Assembly: GCF_029222705.1 (NCBI RefSeq)
Contig: NZ_JARGZF010000001.1
Coordinates: 1,856,437-1,920,436 of the forward strand
Direction: 5' to 3'
From: Knoellia sp. p5-6-4
GTDB lineage: Bacteria; Actinomycetota; Actinomycetes; Actinomycetales; Dermatophilaceae
DNA: 64,000 bases
The notes beneath the pieces are model-generated. The model had not been told where the DNA came from. It worked only from the letters and a program-made list of their open reading frames with translations, and did not search any database. Made by a program: the position numbers and the translations under genes. Positions 8,673-17,299 of the stretch are shown in pieces; position 1 is the first letter of the stretch; every line of letters starts with the position of its first letter.

Positions 8673-8702
8673 ATGACTACTTCCAGAAATCATGGTCATA
8701 CT
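8673..8702 (+). promoter_or_regulatory. Possible sigma-70-type promoter of the PBP gene
   Basis: ATGACT (8673-8678) and CATACT (8697-8702) each match 4 of 6 consensus bases and are 18 nt apart, placing the transcript start near 8709. No better pair is visible in this gap. The match is weak. Confidence 0.3.
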
Positions 8703-8708
8703 GAGGGA

Positions 8709-8732
8709 CGGACCGTCGGCATCGACGGTCCG
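8709..8732 (+). promoter_or_regulatory. Leader hairpin before the PBP gene
   Basis: A 10-bp perfect stem (CGGACCGTCG and its complement) with loop GCAT, ending 25 nt before the PBP start codon. There is no T-run. It could be a 5'-end stabilising hairpin, an attenuator, or a binding site. Confidence 0.5.
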
Positions 8733-8757
8733 CCCGTGTGTCGATCGAGAAGGTTTG

Positions 8758-10989
8758 ATGAGCACTCCACGTCCCAAGACGCGTGCCCAGGCGCCGAAGA
8801 CGCGAGCCCAGGCCAAGGCCCGCCAGTCCAAGGCCAAGCAGCAGAAGCAGGGCTTCGACGGCCGACTGTGGGGGAAGCGCCTCGGCCTCGCCGCGCTCGG
8901 CGCTGCCCTGCTCGGCGTCATCGGCTTCTTCGTCGCCTACGCGTCGACCGACATCCCGGAGCCGAACGACCTGGCCGACGCCCAGGCCTCGGTCATCTAC
9001 TACTCGGACGGCAAGACCGAGATCGACCGGATCAGCGAGGTCAACCGCGAGTCCGTCGAGCTGTCGAAGATCCCGAAGTCCGTGCAGCAGGCGCACCTCG
9101 CCGCTGAGGACCGCAACTTCTACGAGAACTCCGGCATCTCCCCGACCGGCATCGCGCGCGCGGTGTGGGTGGGGCTGCGCGGCGGGGCCACCCAGGGTGG
9201 CTCCACCATCACCCAGCAGTACGTCAAGAACTACTTCCTGACCCAGGACCAGACGCTGAGCCGCAAGGGCAAGGAGATCCTGATCTCGATCAAGATCGCC
9301 AAGCAGAAGTCCAAGGACCAGATCCTCGAGGACTACCTCAACACCATCTACTACGGCCGCGGCGCCTACGGCATCCAGACCGCCGCCAAGGCCTACTTCA
9401 ACAAGGACGTCTCCAAGCTCAACGCAGCCGAGGGCGCCCTGCTCGCCTCCGTGATCCGGGGCCCGTCGTACTACGACCCGGGCCTGGGCGCCGAGCAGAA
9501 GAAGAACGCCGAGTCGCGGGTCGACTACGTCCTCGACGGCATGGTCGGCGAGGGCTGGCTCGACCAGGGGCAGCGCGCGAAGATGAGCTTCCCCAAGGTC
9601 GTGTCGTACAAGGCACGCCAGGGCGCCAGCGGCCCGAGCGGCTACCTCACCAACGAGGTGAAGAAGGAGCTGCGCACCAAGCTCAAGCTCACCGACGCCG
9701 ACATCGACCGGGGCGGCTACAAGATCGTCACGACCATCGACAGGAACGACCAGAAGGCGGCGGTCGCCGCGGTCGAGAAGCGGATGCCCAAGGGCAAGGG
9801 CGCCGAGGGCCTGCGGGCCGGTCTCGTCGCGATCCAGCCGGGCAACGGCGCGATCAAGGCGATGTACGGCGGCGAGAACTACCAGAAGGTGCAGTTCAAC
9901 GCCGCGGTCGACGCCACCATGCAGGCCGGCTCGACGTTCAAGGTCTTCACCCTGATCGCCGCCCTCCAGGAGGAGATCAGCACCAAGACGAAGTACCCCG
10001 GCCAGAGCCCGCAGTTCTTCGAGGAGTTCAAGAGCGAGGAGAACCCCGAGGGCGAGGTCGTCAACTTCAGTGACGAGACCTTCGGTCGGATCGACCTGCG
10101 CTTCGCGACCGCGCACTCGGTCAACACGGTCTACTTCCCGCTCAACGTGGAGGTGACCCCGAAGAAGACCAAGGCCGCGGCGATCTCGGCCGGCCTGCCC
10201 GACGACAAGACGGCGGCCGCCCGAAAGCAGCCCAAGCTCGGCGAGAACTACGCCAACGTGTTCGGTACCGACGACGTGCGGGTCATCGACATGGCCAACG
10301 CCTACGCGACCATCGCCGCGAACGGCGTCCGGGCCACGCCGTACCTCATCGCGTCGGTCAAGGGCGGCCCCGGCGACCTCGACTACAAGGCGAAGATCAG
10401 CAAGAAGGCGGTCTTCGACAAGGACGTGATGGCCGACACCATCGACGCCATGACCGAGGTCGTCGAGGACGGCACGGGCACCTTCGCCAGCCGGCTGGGC
10501 CGGCCCGCTGCCGGCAAGACCGGCACCACCAGCGGCAACTACGCGGCTTGGTTCGACGGGTTCACCCCGCAGCTGGCCACCGCCGTCGGGATCTACAAGG
10601 ACAAGGACGGCACCCCGCAGCCGATGAACGAGGTCCCCGGCCTCTTCGGCCCGGGCACGTCGGGCGAGCTCACCGGTGGCACCGTCCCGGTGCGCATCTG
10701 GACCGACTTCATGGAGGGCGCCCTCAAGGGCGAGAAGGTGCTCGAGTTCCCTGAGCGGGCCGGTGTGGGCGACGAGAAGGTGCCGACCCCGACGCCGACG
10801 CGCACCTCGTCCTCGACCACGACCACGACGACCACGACGACCACGACGACGACCACCCGGCCCACGACCAAGACGGATACGCCGAAGCCGACGAAGACCA
10901 ACAGGCCGCCCAAGCCGACGCTGACCACCGTCGAACCGACTCCCAGCGAAACGATCCTCCCTGGCGGCGGCCAGACCACTGCGCCGTGA
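8758..10989 (+). CDS. Class A penicillin-binding protein (transglycosylase/transpeptidase)
   Basis: Bifunctional peptidoglycan synthase (743 aa) with a short basic cytoplasmic tail, one membrane segment (about 41-63), a GT51 glycosyltransferase domain (catalytic Glu in AAEDRNFYEN near residue 116; GGSTITQQYVKN) and a penicillin-binding transpeptidase domain with S-T-F-K near 391, S-V-N near 453 and K-T-G-T-T near 586. After about residue 680 it ends in a low-complexity Thr/Pro/Lys tail containing 14 consecutive Thr. This tail probably spans the outer wall. The start at 8758 is internal to a longer frame and fits the family N-terminus. The downstream glycosyltransferase gene overlaps its stop, so they form one operon. 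Confidence 0.95.
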   Translation: MSTPRPKTRAQAPKTRAQAKARQSKAKQQKQGFDGRLWGKRLGLAALGAALLGVIGFFVAYASTDIPEPNDLADAQASVIYYSDGKTEIDRISEVNRESVELSKIPKSVQQAHLAAEDRNFYENSGISPTGIARAVWVGLRGGATQGGSTITQQYVKNYFLTQDQTLSRKGKEILISIKIAKQKSKDQILEDYLNTIYYGRGAYGIQTAAKAYFNKDVSKLNAAEGALLASVIRGPSYYDPGLGAEQKKNAESRVDYVLDGMVGEGWLDQGQRAKMSFPKVVSYKARQGASGPSGYLTNEVKKELRTKLKLTDADIDRGGYKIVTTIDRNDQKAAVAAVEKRMPKGKGAEGLRAGLVAIQPGNGAIKAMYGGENYQKVQFNAAVDATMQAGSTFKVFTLIAALQEEISTKTKYPGQSPQFFEEFKSEENPEGEVVNFSDETFGRIDLRFATAHSVNTVYFPLNVEVTPKKTKAAAISAGLPDDKTAAARKQPKLGENYANVFGTDDVRVIDMANAYATIAANGVRATPYLIASVKGGPGDLDYKAKISKKAVFDKDVMADTIDAMTEVVEDGTGTFASRLGRPAAGKTGTTSGNYAAWFDGFTPQLATAVGIYKDKDGTPQPMNEVPGLFGPGTSGELTGGTVPVRIWTDFMEGALKGEKVLEFPERAGVGDEKVPTPTPTRTSSSTTTTTTTTTTTTTTRPTTKTDTPKPTKTNRPPKPTLTTVEPTPSETILPGGGQTTAP

Positions 10990-12344
10990 CCGGTCAGGGG
11001 GGTGACGGCGCGCTCGCGGTGGTCGGGGGCCCGCTGGGACGCCATGCCTCCGCCCGGGCCCGGTCCTGGCTGGCCACCGTCACGCCCCTGCTGGTGCTCT
11101 CGACGGCGATGGTCGGCCTCGGGGTCGCCCAGCGCGGTCACTGCGTCGCCAACGGGTGGAACGGCACCGACCAGTTCTGGCGTGCCTGCTTCTCGGACCT
11201 GCCGGCGCTCTACCGGCTCGGTAACCTCGACGCCGGCCTCGGCGGCTACCTGACCGGCACGGCCTCGCTCGACCACCCGGTGCTGACCGGGAGCCTCATG
11301 GCCCTGGTGGGGGGACTGGTCCCTGACGGCGGTGTGCTCGAGCAGACCCGCTGGTACTTCCTGCTGTGGGCGGTGCTCGCGGCTGCGCTCGTCGCCGCCA
11401 CGGTCTACCTCACCGCGGCGGCGCGTCCGCGGCACGCAGCCGACGCCGCGGTGGTGGCGGCGAGCCCGCTGCTGGTGATCTCGCCCCTGGTCTCCGCCGA
11501 CGTGTTCGGCGTCGCCCTGGTGGCGGCGGGGCTGTGGGCGTGGTCGAGGCGCTGGCCGGTGCTGGCGGGGGCGCTGCTCGGCCTGGCGGCCACCGCCCGC
11601 ACCTACCCCCTGCTGGTGCTCCTCGCGCTGCTCCTGCTGGGCCTGCGCAGTGGCCGGCTGCCGGTCGTGGGCCGGGCGCTCGCGGGGGCGGGCGCCGCGG
11701 CCGCCGTGGTGATGCTGCCGTTCCTGGTCTCGAACCGCGACGCCGTCACGGCCCCGTTCACGGCCTGGGCCGGTGGCGGCGCGGGCCTGGGGTCGCCGTG
11801 GATCATCCCCCAGCTCCTCGGGCACCCCCTCCCGGAGGGGCTGGTCACGGCCCTCGCCGTCATCGGTGTGGTCGCCGCGGTGCTCGCGGGCGCCCTCCTC
11901 GCCCTCGGCGCGAACCGGCGACCGTCGGTCGCGGAGGTCTCGGTGGTGCTCGTGGGCGTCGCCCTGGTCACCGGCAAGAGCTTCCCGGTGCAGGCGTCGC
12001 TGTGGCTGCTGCCCCTGCTGGCGCTGTGCGGCCTGCGCTGGCGCGACCACCTGCTCTGGGCAGGGGCCGAGGCGATGCACTTCGCCATGGTGTGGCTCTA
12101 CATCGGGGGCATGAGCAAGGCCGACCGCGGCCTGCCGGCCCCCTGGTATGCCGTGTTCCTGGCCCTGCGCGTGGCGGCCGTGCTGTACCTCGTCTGGCGC
12201 GTCTGGCGCACCGCCTCCGCGCGCCCGGCCGAGGAGCCTGCTGAGGAGCTGGCCGAGGAGCCGGTGACGGACGAGGCCGACGAGGACGAGCTCGCTGGCG
12301 GCTTCGCCGGTGCCCGCGACCAGCTCATCGTCCGCATCGGCTGA
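10986..12344 (+). CDS. GT87-like polytopic membrane glycosyltransferase
   Basis: A 452-aa integral membrane protein with about 10-12 hydrophobic segments, resembling actinobacterial DUF2029/GT87 mannosyltransferases that use polyprenyl-phosphate sugars. The periplasmic loop FWRACFSDLPALYRLGNL after the first helix is characteristic of the homologue usually found between the PBP gene and rpsF in actinobacteria. The C-terminal tail is acidic with repeated Glu-Glu motifs. It begins at a GTG whose GTGA overlaps the PBP stop, implying translational coupling. This suggests a shared role in building the cell envelope. The sugar acceptor is unknown. Confidence 0.75.
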   Translation: MTGQGGDGALAVVGGPLGRHASARARSWLATVTPLLVLSTAMVGLGVAQRGHCVANGWNGTDQFWRACFSDLPALYRLGNLDAGLGGYLTGTASLDHPVLTGSLMALVGGLVPDGGVLEQTRWYFLLWAVLAAALVAATVYLTAAARPRHAADAAVVAASPLLVISPLVSADVFGVALVAAGLWAWSRRWPVLAGALLGLAATARTYPLLVLLALLLLGLRSGRLPVVGRALAGAGAAAAVVMLPFLVSNRDAVTAPFTAWAGGGAGLGSPWIIPQLLGHPLPEGLVTALAVIGVVAAVLAGALLALGANRRPSVAEVSVVLVGVALVTGKSFPVQASLWLLPLLALCGLRWRDHLLWAGAEAMHFAMVWLYIGGMSKADRGLPAPWYAVFLALRVAAVLYLVWRVWRTASARPAEEPAEELAEEPVTDEADEDELAGGFAGARDQLIVRIG

Positions 12345-12400
12345 CCGGCCCGTGGAGCCCGGGGTTGTGGATGACCGATTACGCCCAGTCGCCCGCTGCG

Positions 12401-12455
12401 GGTACCCTTGTCAGGTTCCCCCGCGGCATACGCACAAGCGGTGCCTGACGGGGGA
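12401..12455 (+). promoter_or_regulatory. Promoter-like element and structured 5' leader of the rpsF operon
   Basis: An extended -10 candidate (GGTACCCT, 12401-12408) is followed by a nested hairpin at 12417-12455: outer stem TCCCCCG/CGGGGGA (7 bp), inner stem GGCA/TGCC, and innermost CGC-ACAA-GCG. The rpsF leaders of many bacteria contain an RNA structure bound by the S6:S18 complex for feedback control (known for the family). Whether this leader contains that motif is an inference from position. Confidence 0.45.
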
Positions 12456-12523
12456 TCGCACTGCAACCCTCCTGTCACGGAGAGACCGTGACCGCTAAAG
12501 ACCAAAGGAGGCGGGTTACAAGC

Positions 12524-12811
12524 ATGCGTCAGTACGAACTCATGGTCATCCTCGACCCGGAGCTCGACGACCGGACGGTCGCTCCGTCGCTCGAGAAGTT
12601 CCTCACCGTCGTCACCAAGGACGGCGGCACCGTGGACAACGTCGACATCTGGGGTCGTCGTCGTCTCGCGTACGAGATCAAGAAGAAGTCCGAGGGCATC
12701 TACGCCGTCGTCAACATGACTGCTGAGCCGGCCACGGCCAAGGAGCTGGACCGCCAGCTCAACCTCAACGAGTCGGTCATGCGCACCAAGCTGCTGCGCC
12801 CCGGCGCCTGA
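12524..12811 (+). CDS. rpsF: 30S ribosomal protein S6
   Basis: Binds 16S rRNA in the platform of the small subunit as a heterodimer with S18, encoded two genes downstream. The 95 aa include the hallmark [17 protein letters not shown] start, the [18 protein letters not shown] core and the [14 protein letters not shown] end. AAAGGAGG lies 12 nt before the ATG. A reading frame 12 codons longer has no support. It is first in rpsF-ssb-rpsR-rplI with a 180-bp leader that may carry autoregulation. Confidence 0.98.
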   Translation: MRQYELMVILDPELDDRTVAPSLEKFLTVVTKDGGTVDNVDIWGRRRLAYEIKKKSEGIYAVVNMTAEPATAKELDRQLNLNESVMRTKLLRPGA

Positions 12812-12860
12812 CAGCCCACGACACACACCTGAACCACCACCCGACAGGGGGATCCGCTTC

Positions 12861-13421
12861 ATGGCTGGCGACACCGTCATCACCATCATCGGCAACATCA
12901 CCGGGGACCCGGAGCTGCGCTTCACCCCCTCCGGTGCTGCCGTCGCGAACTTCACCGTGGCCTCCACGCCGCGCGCGTTCGACCGGCAGAGCAATGAGTG
13001 GAAGGACGGCGAGACGCTGTTCATGCGCTGCTCCGTGTGGCGCGACGCAGCCGAGAACGTCGCCGAGTCCCTGCAGCGCGGCACCCGCGTGATCGTGTCC
13101 GGCCGCCTGAAGTCTCGCTCCTACGAGACCAAGGAGGGCGAGAAGCGCACGGTCATCGAGATGGAGGTCGACGAGGTCGGCCCGTCGCTGCGCTACGCGA
13201 CCGCCAAGGTCAACAAGACCCAGCGCGGTGGTGGCGGCGGCGGTGGCTTCGGCGGCGGCCAGCAGGGTGGCGGCTGGAGCGGCCAGCAGGGTGGCGGCCA
13301 GCAGGACGACCCGTGGGCGACCGGTCCCTCCGGTGGCCAGCAGGGCGCCCCGCAGCAGGGTGGCCAGCAGGGTGGCGGTTGGGGCGGCGGCGCGCCGTCC
13401 TACGACGAGCCCCCCTTCTGA
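12861..13421 (+). CDS. ssb: Single-stranded DNA-binding protein
   Basis: Coats single-stranded DNA in replication, recombination and repair. The OB fold occupies about residues 1-115 ([39 protein letters not shown]). A Gly/Gln-rich disordered linker follows. The C-terminal tip YDEPPF ends in the conserved Pro-Phe that recruits partner proteins. The tip is less acidic than the usual DDDIPF. It is embedded in the ribosomal protein operon, as in most bacteria. The 186-aa length is normal for actinobacterial SSB. Confidence 0.98.
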   Translation: MAGDTVITIIGNITGDPELRFTPSGAAVANFTVASTPRAFDRQSNEWKDGETLFMRCSVWRDAAENVAESLQRGTRVIVSGRLKSRSYETKEGEKRTVIEMEVDEVGPSLRYATAKVNKTQRGGGGGGGFGGGQQGGGWSGQQGGGQQDDPWATGPSGGQQGAPQQGGQQGGGWGGGAPSYDEPPF

Positions 13422-13556
13422 TCCGCTCCGGTTCAGGACCTTCCGGTATGCCGCGTGCGCGAGCGGGCGGCCATGCCACCAGCAAGACGTAAGAACACCA
13501 TCCCTGGGACACCAGGGCTCATCCGCTGAGTTGCTCAGCAGAAGGAGAGCACCACG

Positions 13557-13793
13557 ATGGCCAAGCCCGTTGTGCGCAAGCCCAAGAAGAAGGCCAACCC
13601 GCTGAAGGCGGCGAAGGTCGAGAACATCGACTACAAGGACACCGCGCTGCTGCGCAAGTTCATCTCCGACCGCGGCAAGATCCGCGCTCGCCGGGTGACC
13701 GGTGTGTCCGTCCAGGAGCAGCGGCTCATCGCCACCGCGGTCAAGAACGCCCGCGAGATGGCGCTGCTGCCCTACTCCAGCAGCTCTCGCTGA
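13557..13793 (+). CDS. rpsR: 30S ribosomal protein S18
   Basis: A 78-aa S18 with the conserved core [18 protein letters not shown] and the basic [14 protein letters not shown] segment. It lacks the zinc-binding cysteines of the C+ paralogue, so it is the C- form. AGAAGGAGAG precedes the ATG. It partners with S6 in the small-subunit platform and lies third in the rpsF operon. Confidence 0.97.
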   Translation: MAKPVVRKPKKKANPLKAAKVENIDYKDTALLRKFISDRGKIRARRVTGVSVQEQRLIATAVKNAREMALLPYSSSSR

Positions 13794-13816
13794 CCCGGGT
13801 TCGAGGAGGAACTGAA

Positions 13817-14263
13817 ATGAAGGTCATTCTCACCCACGACGTGTCCAACCTCGGCACCGCCGGCGACGTCGTCGACGTCAAGGACGGCTACGCCCGCAAC
13901 TTCCTGTTCCGCCGTGGCCTGGCCACCGCGTGGACCAAGGGCGGGCAGAAGCAGGTCGACGCCATCGCCAAGGGCCGGGAGGTCCGTGCGGTCAGGACCC
14001 TCGAGGAGGCCAAGTCCATCAAGGGCAACCTCGAGGCCAAGCCGGTGAAGGTCGAGGCCCACGCCGGTCAGTCCGGCCGCCTCTTCGGCGCCGTCTCGAG
14101 TGCCGACGTCGCCGCCGCCGTCAAGGCTGCTGGTGGCCCGGAGCTCGACCGCCGCAAGATCGAGATCAAGAACCCGATCAAGGCCGTCGGCGCCCACGAG
14201 GCGCTCGTGCGCCTGCACCCGGAGGTGCAGGCCACGGTCAAGCTGGACGTCGTCGCCGGCTGA
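13817..14263 (+). CDS. rplI: 50S ribosomal protein L9
   Basis: A 148-aa large-subunit protein with N-terminal domain [30 protein letters not shown] (rRNA-binding), a long central helix, and a C-terminal domain with [15 protein letters not shown]. The start has GAGGAGGAA upstream. It ends the rpsF operon before a strong terminator. In many actinobacteria dnaB or a MATE gene plus dnaB follows next; here they are about 23 and 35 kb away. Confidence 0.97.
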   Translation: MKVILTHDVSNLGTAGDVVDVKDGYARNFLFRRGLATAWTKGGQKQVDAIAKGREVRAVRTLEEAKSIKGNLEAKPVKVEAHAGQSGRLFGAVSSADVAAAVKAAGGPELDRRKIEIKNPIKAVGAHEALVRLHPEVQATVKLDVVAG

Positions 14264-14284
14264 CCCAGCACACCGCTGCACTGC

Positions 14285-14321
14285 CGAAGGCCCGGTCCCC
14301 GCGGGGGGGGCCGGGCCTTCG
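14285..14321. terminator. Terminator between rplI and the metalloprotease gene
   Basis: An 11-bp perfect stem (CGAAGGCCCGG / CCGGGCCTTCG) lies 21 nt after the rplI stop, with a loop containing a G8 run. It is placed to act on both converging transcripts. Confidence 0.85.
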
Positions 14322-14365
14322 TCGTGCACCGGAGCCGGCGGTCCCGGCGCTCCGGGACCAGCTGG

Positions 14366-15196
14366 TCAGCTGCCGTAGAGCGCGCGCACGCCGGCGCCGT
14401 CGCTGCTGGTGAAGCTCAGGTCGTCGGACGTCCCGTTGCACTGCGGGTAGTGCATGATCGACGCGCTGTCGTAGGGGGTCAGCGGGCGCCAGTTGTTGTC
14501 CTCGAAGCAGGTGCCTGCTTCGGGGCGGGTGTGCTCGTGGCGGAAACCGAGGGTGTGGCCGAGCTCGTGGCCGAGGATGTTGGTGGGCGTCCACGAGCCG
14601 GACGTCCAGATCGAGTCGTCGACGAGCACGTTGCGCGAGCGCTTGGGGCTGCTGGGGAAGAACGCGCGGGCGATGTACTGGGTCGTCGCGACGGGCTCCA
14701 CCGAGAACACCACGTTGTTGTTGCGGGTGTTGCAGTTGGCGTCCTGGGTCGGCACGTAGACGAAGTTGACCTTCGACGACGCCGCCTCCCACAGCCCGGC
14801 GCCGCCGGCCATCGCCGAGACGATGCGGGAGTGGTCGGCACCGAACTTGGTGCTCACGCAGTAGGTCAGGTTCCCGACCTGGGCGGTGCTCCACCTGTCG
14901 TCCTGGCCGCCGACGGTGTTGACGATGAGCGAGTCCTCGTCGGTGTGCGGCTCCTTCGGGTCGACCATGCGGTCGTAGAAGATCCGCATGCCGCCCGTGC
15001 TCATCTCGGGCTCGTCGCCGTTGACGATGTACTGGTCGTCGACATCGCGGTAGCTGCTGTCGAGGAACTCCGAGAAGGAGGGGACCTCGCCGGTGGTGGA
15101 CCCGGCCGGGGCCGCGGCGGCGACCCCCAGGCTGGCGCAGGTGACGGCGGCGACGCCGGAGGCGGCGAGGGCGAGGCGGGCAGAGACGCGCTTCAT
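14366..15196 (-). CDS. Secreted zinc metalloprotease (metzincin, M57/astacin-like)
   Basis: A 276-aa exported protein: residues 1 to about 28 are a signal peptide (MKRVSARLALAASG..., Ala-rich cleavage region). The zinc site H-E-L-G-H-T-L-G-F-R-H fits HExxHxxGxxH and is followed by a further E-H. A downstream SASIMHYP gives the methionine turn of metzincins. Five or more cysteines may form disulfides outside the cell. The start at 15196 has AAGGAG 5 nt upstream; the frame extends 48 codons farther without coding character. The closest families are the bacterial 'HEIGH' M57 peptidases and astacins, but I cannot decide between them. The substrate is unknown. Confidence 0.85.
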   Translation of the reverse strand: MKRVSARLALAASGVAAVTCASLGVAAAAPAGSTTGEVPSFSEFLDSSYRDVDDQYIVNGDEPEMSTGGMRIFYDRMVDPKEPHTDEDSLIVNTVGGQDDRWSTAQVGNLTYCVSTKFGADHSRIVSAMAGGAGLWEAASSKVNFVYVPTQDANCNTRNNNVVFSVEPVATTQYIARAFFPSSPKRSRNVLVDDSIWTSGSWTPTNILGHELGHTLGFRHEHTRPEAGTCFEDNNWRPLTPYDSASIMHYPQCNGTSDDLSFTSSDGAGVRALYGS

Positions 15197-15367
15197 GACA
15201 CTCCTTGGGTTGCGGCGGGACGGCTGTCCCGACAGGTCCGCGCCAGGCGCGGAAATGCCGACCACACTAAGAAGCGGGGAGCGCTGAGGTCTGCGCCGAG
15301 AATGTCTGGAATGAGCCCGGGTTCGGGCACGGTTGGTCAAGCGCAGGCCATGTTGGTCAACAGCACG

Positions 15368-16108
15368 TCAGCGCTGGTCGATCATGACCTCGATCGTGTA
15401 GTCCTGAGCCCGGTAGCAGTGGTCGCCGTACTCGACCGGGTTTCCCACCGCGTCGAAGGCGCTGCGCGTCATGGTGAGCACCGGCTGGGAGGGCCGCAGG
15501 TCGAGGTGCCGGCGCTCTGTGGGGGTCGGTGTGCGAGCCCCGATCCGCTGGTGGGCCACCACCGGCCGGACGCCGCGGACGCGGAGCACGGCGTACAGGC
15601 CGTCCTTCTCGAGCTCCTCGCGGGTGATGTCGCTGTACTGCGGGGGCAGCCAGTTGTGCATCACCGCCAGGGGCAGGTCGCCGGCCTGGCGCAGCCGCAC
15701 GACCGACAGCAGGGGTGTGTCCGGCGGCAGGCCCATCGCAGCGGCGGCCCGCTCGTCGTGCACGATCTCGTGCTCGAGCACCCGGGTGCTGGGCTCGGCG
15801 TCGCCTGAGCGCTTGAGGTCGTCGAACAGGCTGGTGAGCTCGGCCCGCCGGTGGATCTGCCGGTTCGCGACGGTGGTGCCGAGACCGCGCCTGCGCAGCA
15901 GCAGCCCCTGGCCCACGAGCTCCTGGATCGCCCGGCGTACCGTGGGGCGCGAGAGGCCGAGGCGGTCGGCGAGGGCGATCTCGTTCTCGAAGGGGTCGCC
16001 GGGCTGCAGGGCGCCGGACGCGATCGCCTGGCCCAGCTGCTCGGCGAGCTGGTGGTACAGCGGCACCGGTGACCCGCGGTCGATGCGGAGGTCGAGCTGC
16101 TTGGCCAT
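15368..16108 (-). CDS. GntR/HutC family regulator, probable repressor of the iol operon
   Basis: A 246-aa regulator with the GntR winged helix at residues about 10-75 (VPLYHQLAEQLGQAI; LADRLGLSRPTVRRAIQELV) and a C-terminal UTRA effector domain (about 95-240). It is divergent from the inositol operon and shares a 186-bp intergenic region with it, the usual layout for a dedicated sugar-catabolism repressor. The ATG at 16108 lacks a ribosome binding site. A TACTCT hexamer ends 6 nt before it, so the message may be leaderless. The effector is probably an inositol intermediate (inference). Confidence 0.85.
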   Translation of the reverse strand: MAKQLDLRIDRGSPVPLYHQLAEQLGQAIASGALQPGDPFENEIALADRLGLSRPTVRRAIQELVGQGLLLRRRGLGTTVANRQIHRRAELTSLFDDLKRSGDAEPSTRVLEHEIVHDERAAAAMGLPPDTPLLSVVRLRQAGDLPLAVMHNWLPPQYSDITREELEKDGLYAVLRVRGVRPVVAHQRIGARTPTPTERRHLDLRPSQPVLTMTRSAFDAVGNPVEYGDHCYRAQDYTIEVMIDQR

Positions 16109-16126
16109 GGGCGCAGAGTAGCGGTT

Positions 16127-16176
16127 CCTGACGTCCGTTAGACAGCACGTGAGAATGTCAGGACATGGAGTTGACA
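16127..16176. promoter_or_regulatory. Divergent control region between the GntR gene and the iol operon
   Basis: Contains CCTGAC (16127-16132) and GTCAGG (16157-16162) as distant inverted arms, the compact palindrome TGTCAGGACA (16156-16165), and a consensus-like -35 TTGACA (16171-16176) facing the iol operon. A matching -10 is not clear. HutC-type proteins bind short GTC...GAC palindromes, which makes this the best operator candidate. Confidence 0.45.
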
Positions 16177-16294
16177 CGCCTGCGGAGCGGCGCCACGCTG
16201 AACCACAGCACCCGGCCCCGCGTCCGGCCGGGCCTCCGGCAGCGGAGGCGGGGAGAACGACGACACGACGCGACGACGTGGATGGAGTTGGTCA

Positions 16295-17299
16295 ATGAGG
16301 ATCGGGCTCGCAGGTGTGGGACGGATCGGCGCCTTCCACGCCGAGACCCTCCTCGGTCTGGATTTCGTCGACGAGCTGGTGGTGACCGACGCGAACGCCG
16401 ACGCCGCGCGGGAGGTCGCCGCCGCGCTGGGTGCCACCTTCGCCCCGGACGTCGAGGCCCTGCTGGCGTCGCGGGTCGACGGGTTCGTCATCGCGGCCGC
16501 CACCCCGGCCCACGCCCCGCTGCTGCGCCAGGGGGTCGAGGCGGGGGTGCCGACCTTCTGCGAGAAGCCGGTGGCGTCGACCCTCGCCGAGACCCTCAAC
16601 CTCGCCAAGCTGGCTGCGAGCAGCGACGTGCCGGTGCACGTCGGCTTCCAGCGCCGGTTCGACCGCGGCTACCAGCGCCTCGCGCAGGCCGTGCGGGGCG
16701 GGGAGCTCGGCTTCGTGCACTCCATCCGGGCCGCGACCCACGACCAGTCCCCGCCCCACGCCGCCTACATCCCGACCAGCGGTGGCATCTTCCGCGACTG
16801 CAACGTGCACGACTTCGACATCCTGCGGTTCGTGACCGGCCGCGAGGTGGTCACGGTCTACGCCGCCGGCGCCAACAAGGGTGAGCCCTTCTTCGGCGAG
16901 GCCGGCGACGTCGACACCGCGGCCGCCCTGCTCACCCTCGACGACGACACCCTCGCCCTCGTCTCCTCCACCCGCTACAACGGCGGTGGCCACGACGTGC
17001 GCATGGAGGCGCACGGCAGCAAGGGCGCCATGGCGGTCGGCCTCGACGACTCGCTCGCCTTCCGCTCGGCCGAGGAGGACGTCGACTTCCCCCACGGCCC
17101 CCAGCACTGGTCGTTCATGGAGCGCTTCCTGCCGGCCTACCGGGCCGAGCTGACCGCGTTCGCCGAGGTCGCCAAGGGCGACCGCCCCACGCCGTGCACC
17201 GTCGAGGACGCCCTCCAGGCGTTCCGCATCGCCGAGGCCTGTGAGCTGTCCCGCCACGAGGGGCGCCCCGTGCGCCTGGAGGAGATCGAGACCCTGTGA
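16295..17299 (+). CDS. iolG: myo-Inositol 2-dehydrogenase (Gfo/Idh/MocA)
   Basis: Oxidises myo-inositol to 2-keto-myo-inositol with NAD, the first catabolic step. The 334-aa protein has the Rossmann loop GLAGVGRIG (4-12), the signature E-K-P at 90-92, and the catalytic-region CNVHDFDILRF. AGTTGGTC with GGAG 7 nt upstream supports the ATG at 16295. It is first in the operon, and its stop overlaps the next start (GTGA). A second paralogue lies at 22961, so the two may handle different inositol isomers. Confidence 0.92.
   Translation: MRIGLAGVGRIGAFHAETLLGLDFVDELVVTDANADAAREVAAALGATFAPDVEALLASRVDGFVIAAATPAHAPLLRQGVEAGVPTFCEKPVASTLAETLNLAKLAASSDVPVHVGFQRRFDRGYQRLAQAVRGGELGFVHSIRAATHDQSPPHAAYIPTSGGIFRDCNVHDFDILRFVTGREVVTVYAAGANKGEPFFGEAGDVDTAAALLTLDDDTLALVSSTRYNGGGHDVRMEAHGSKGAMAVGLDDSLAFRSAEEDVDFPHGPQHWSFMERFLPAYRAELTAFAEVAKGDRPTPCTVEDALQAFRIAEACELSRHEGRPVRLEEIETL

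Noticed and set aside
13421-13556. Small gene between ssb and rpsR
   Set aside because: Only 135 bp, with no ribosome binding site or conserved frame. Treated as the operon spacer.
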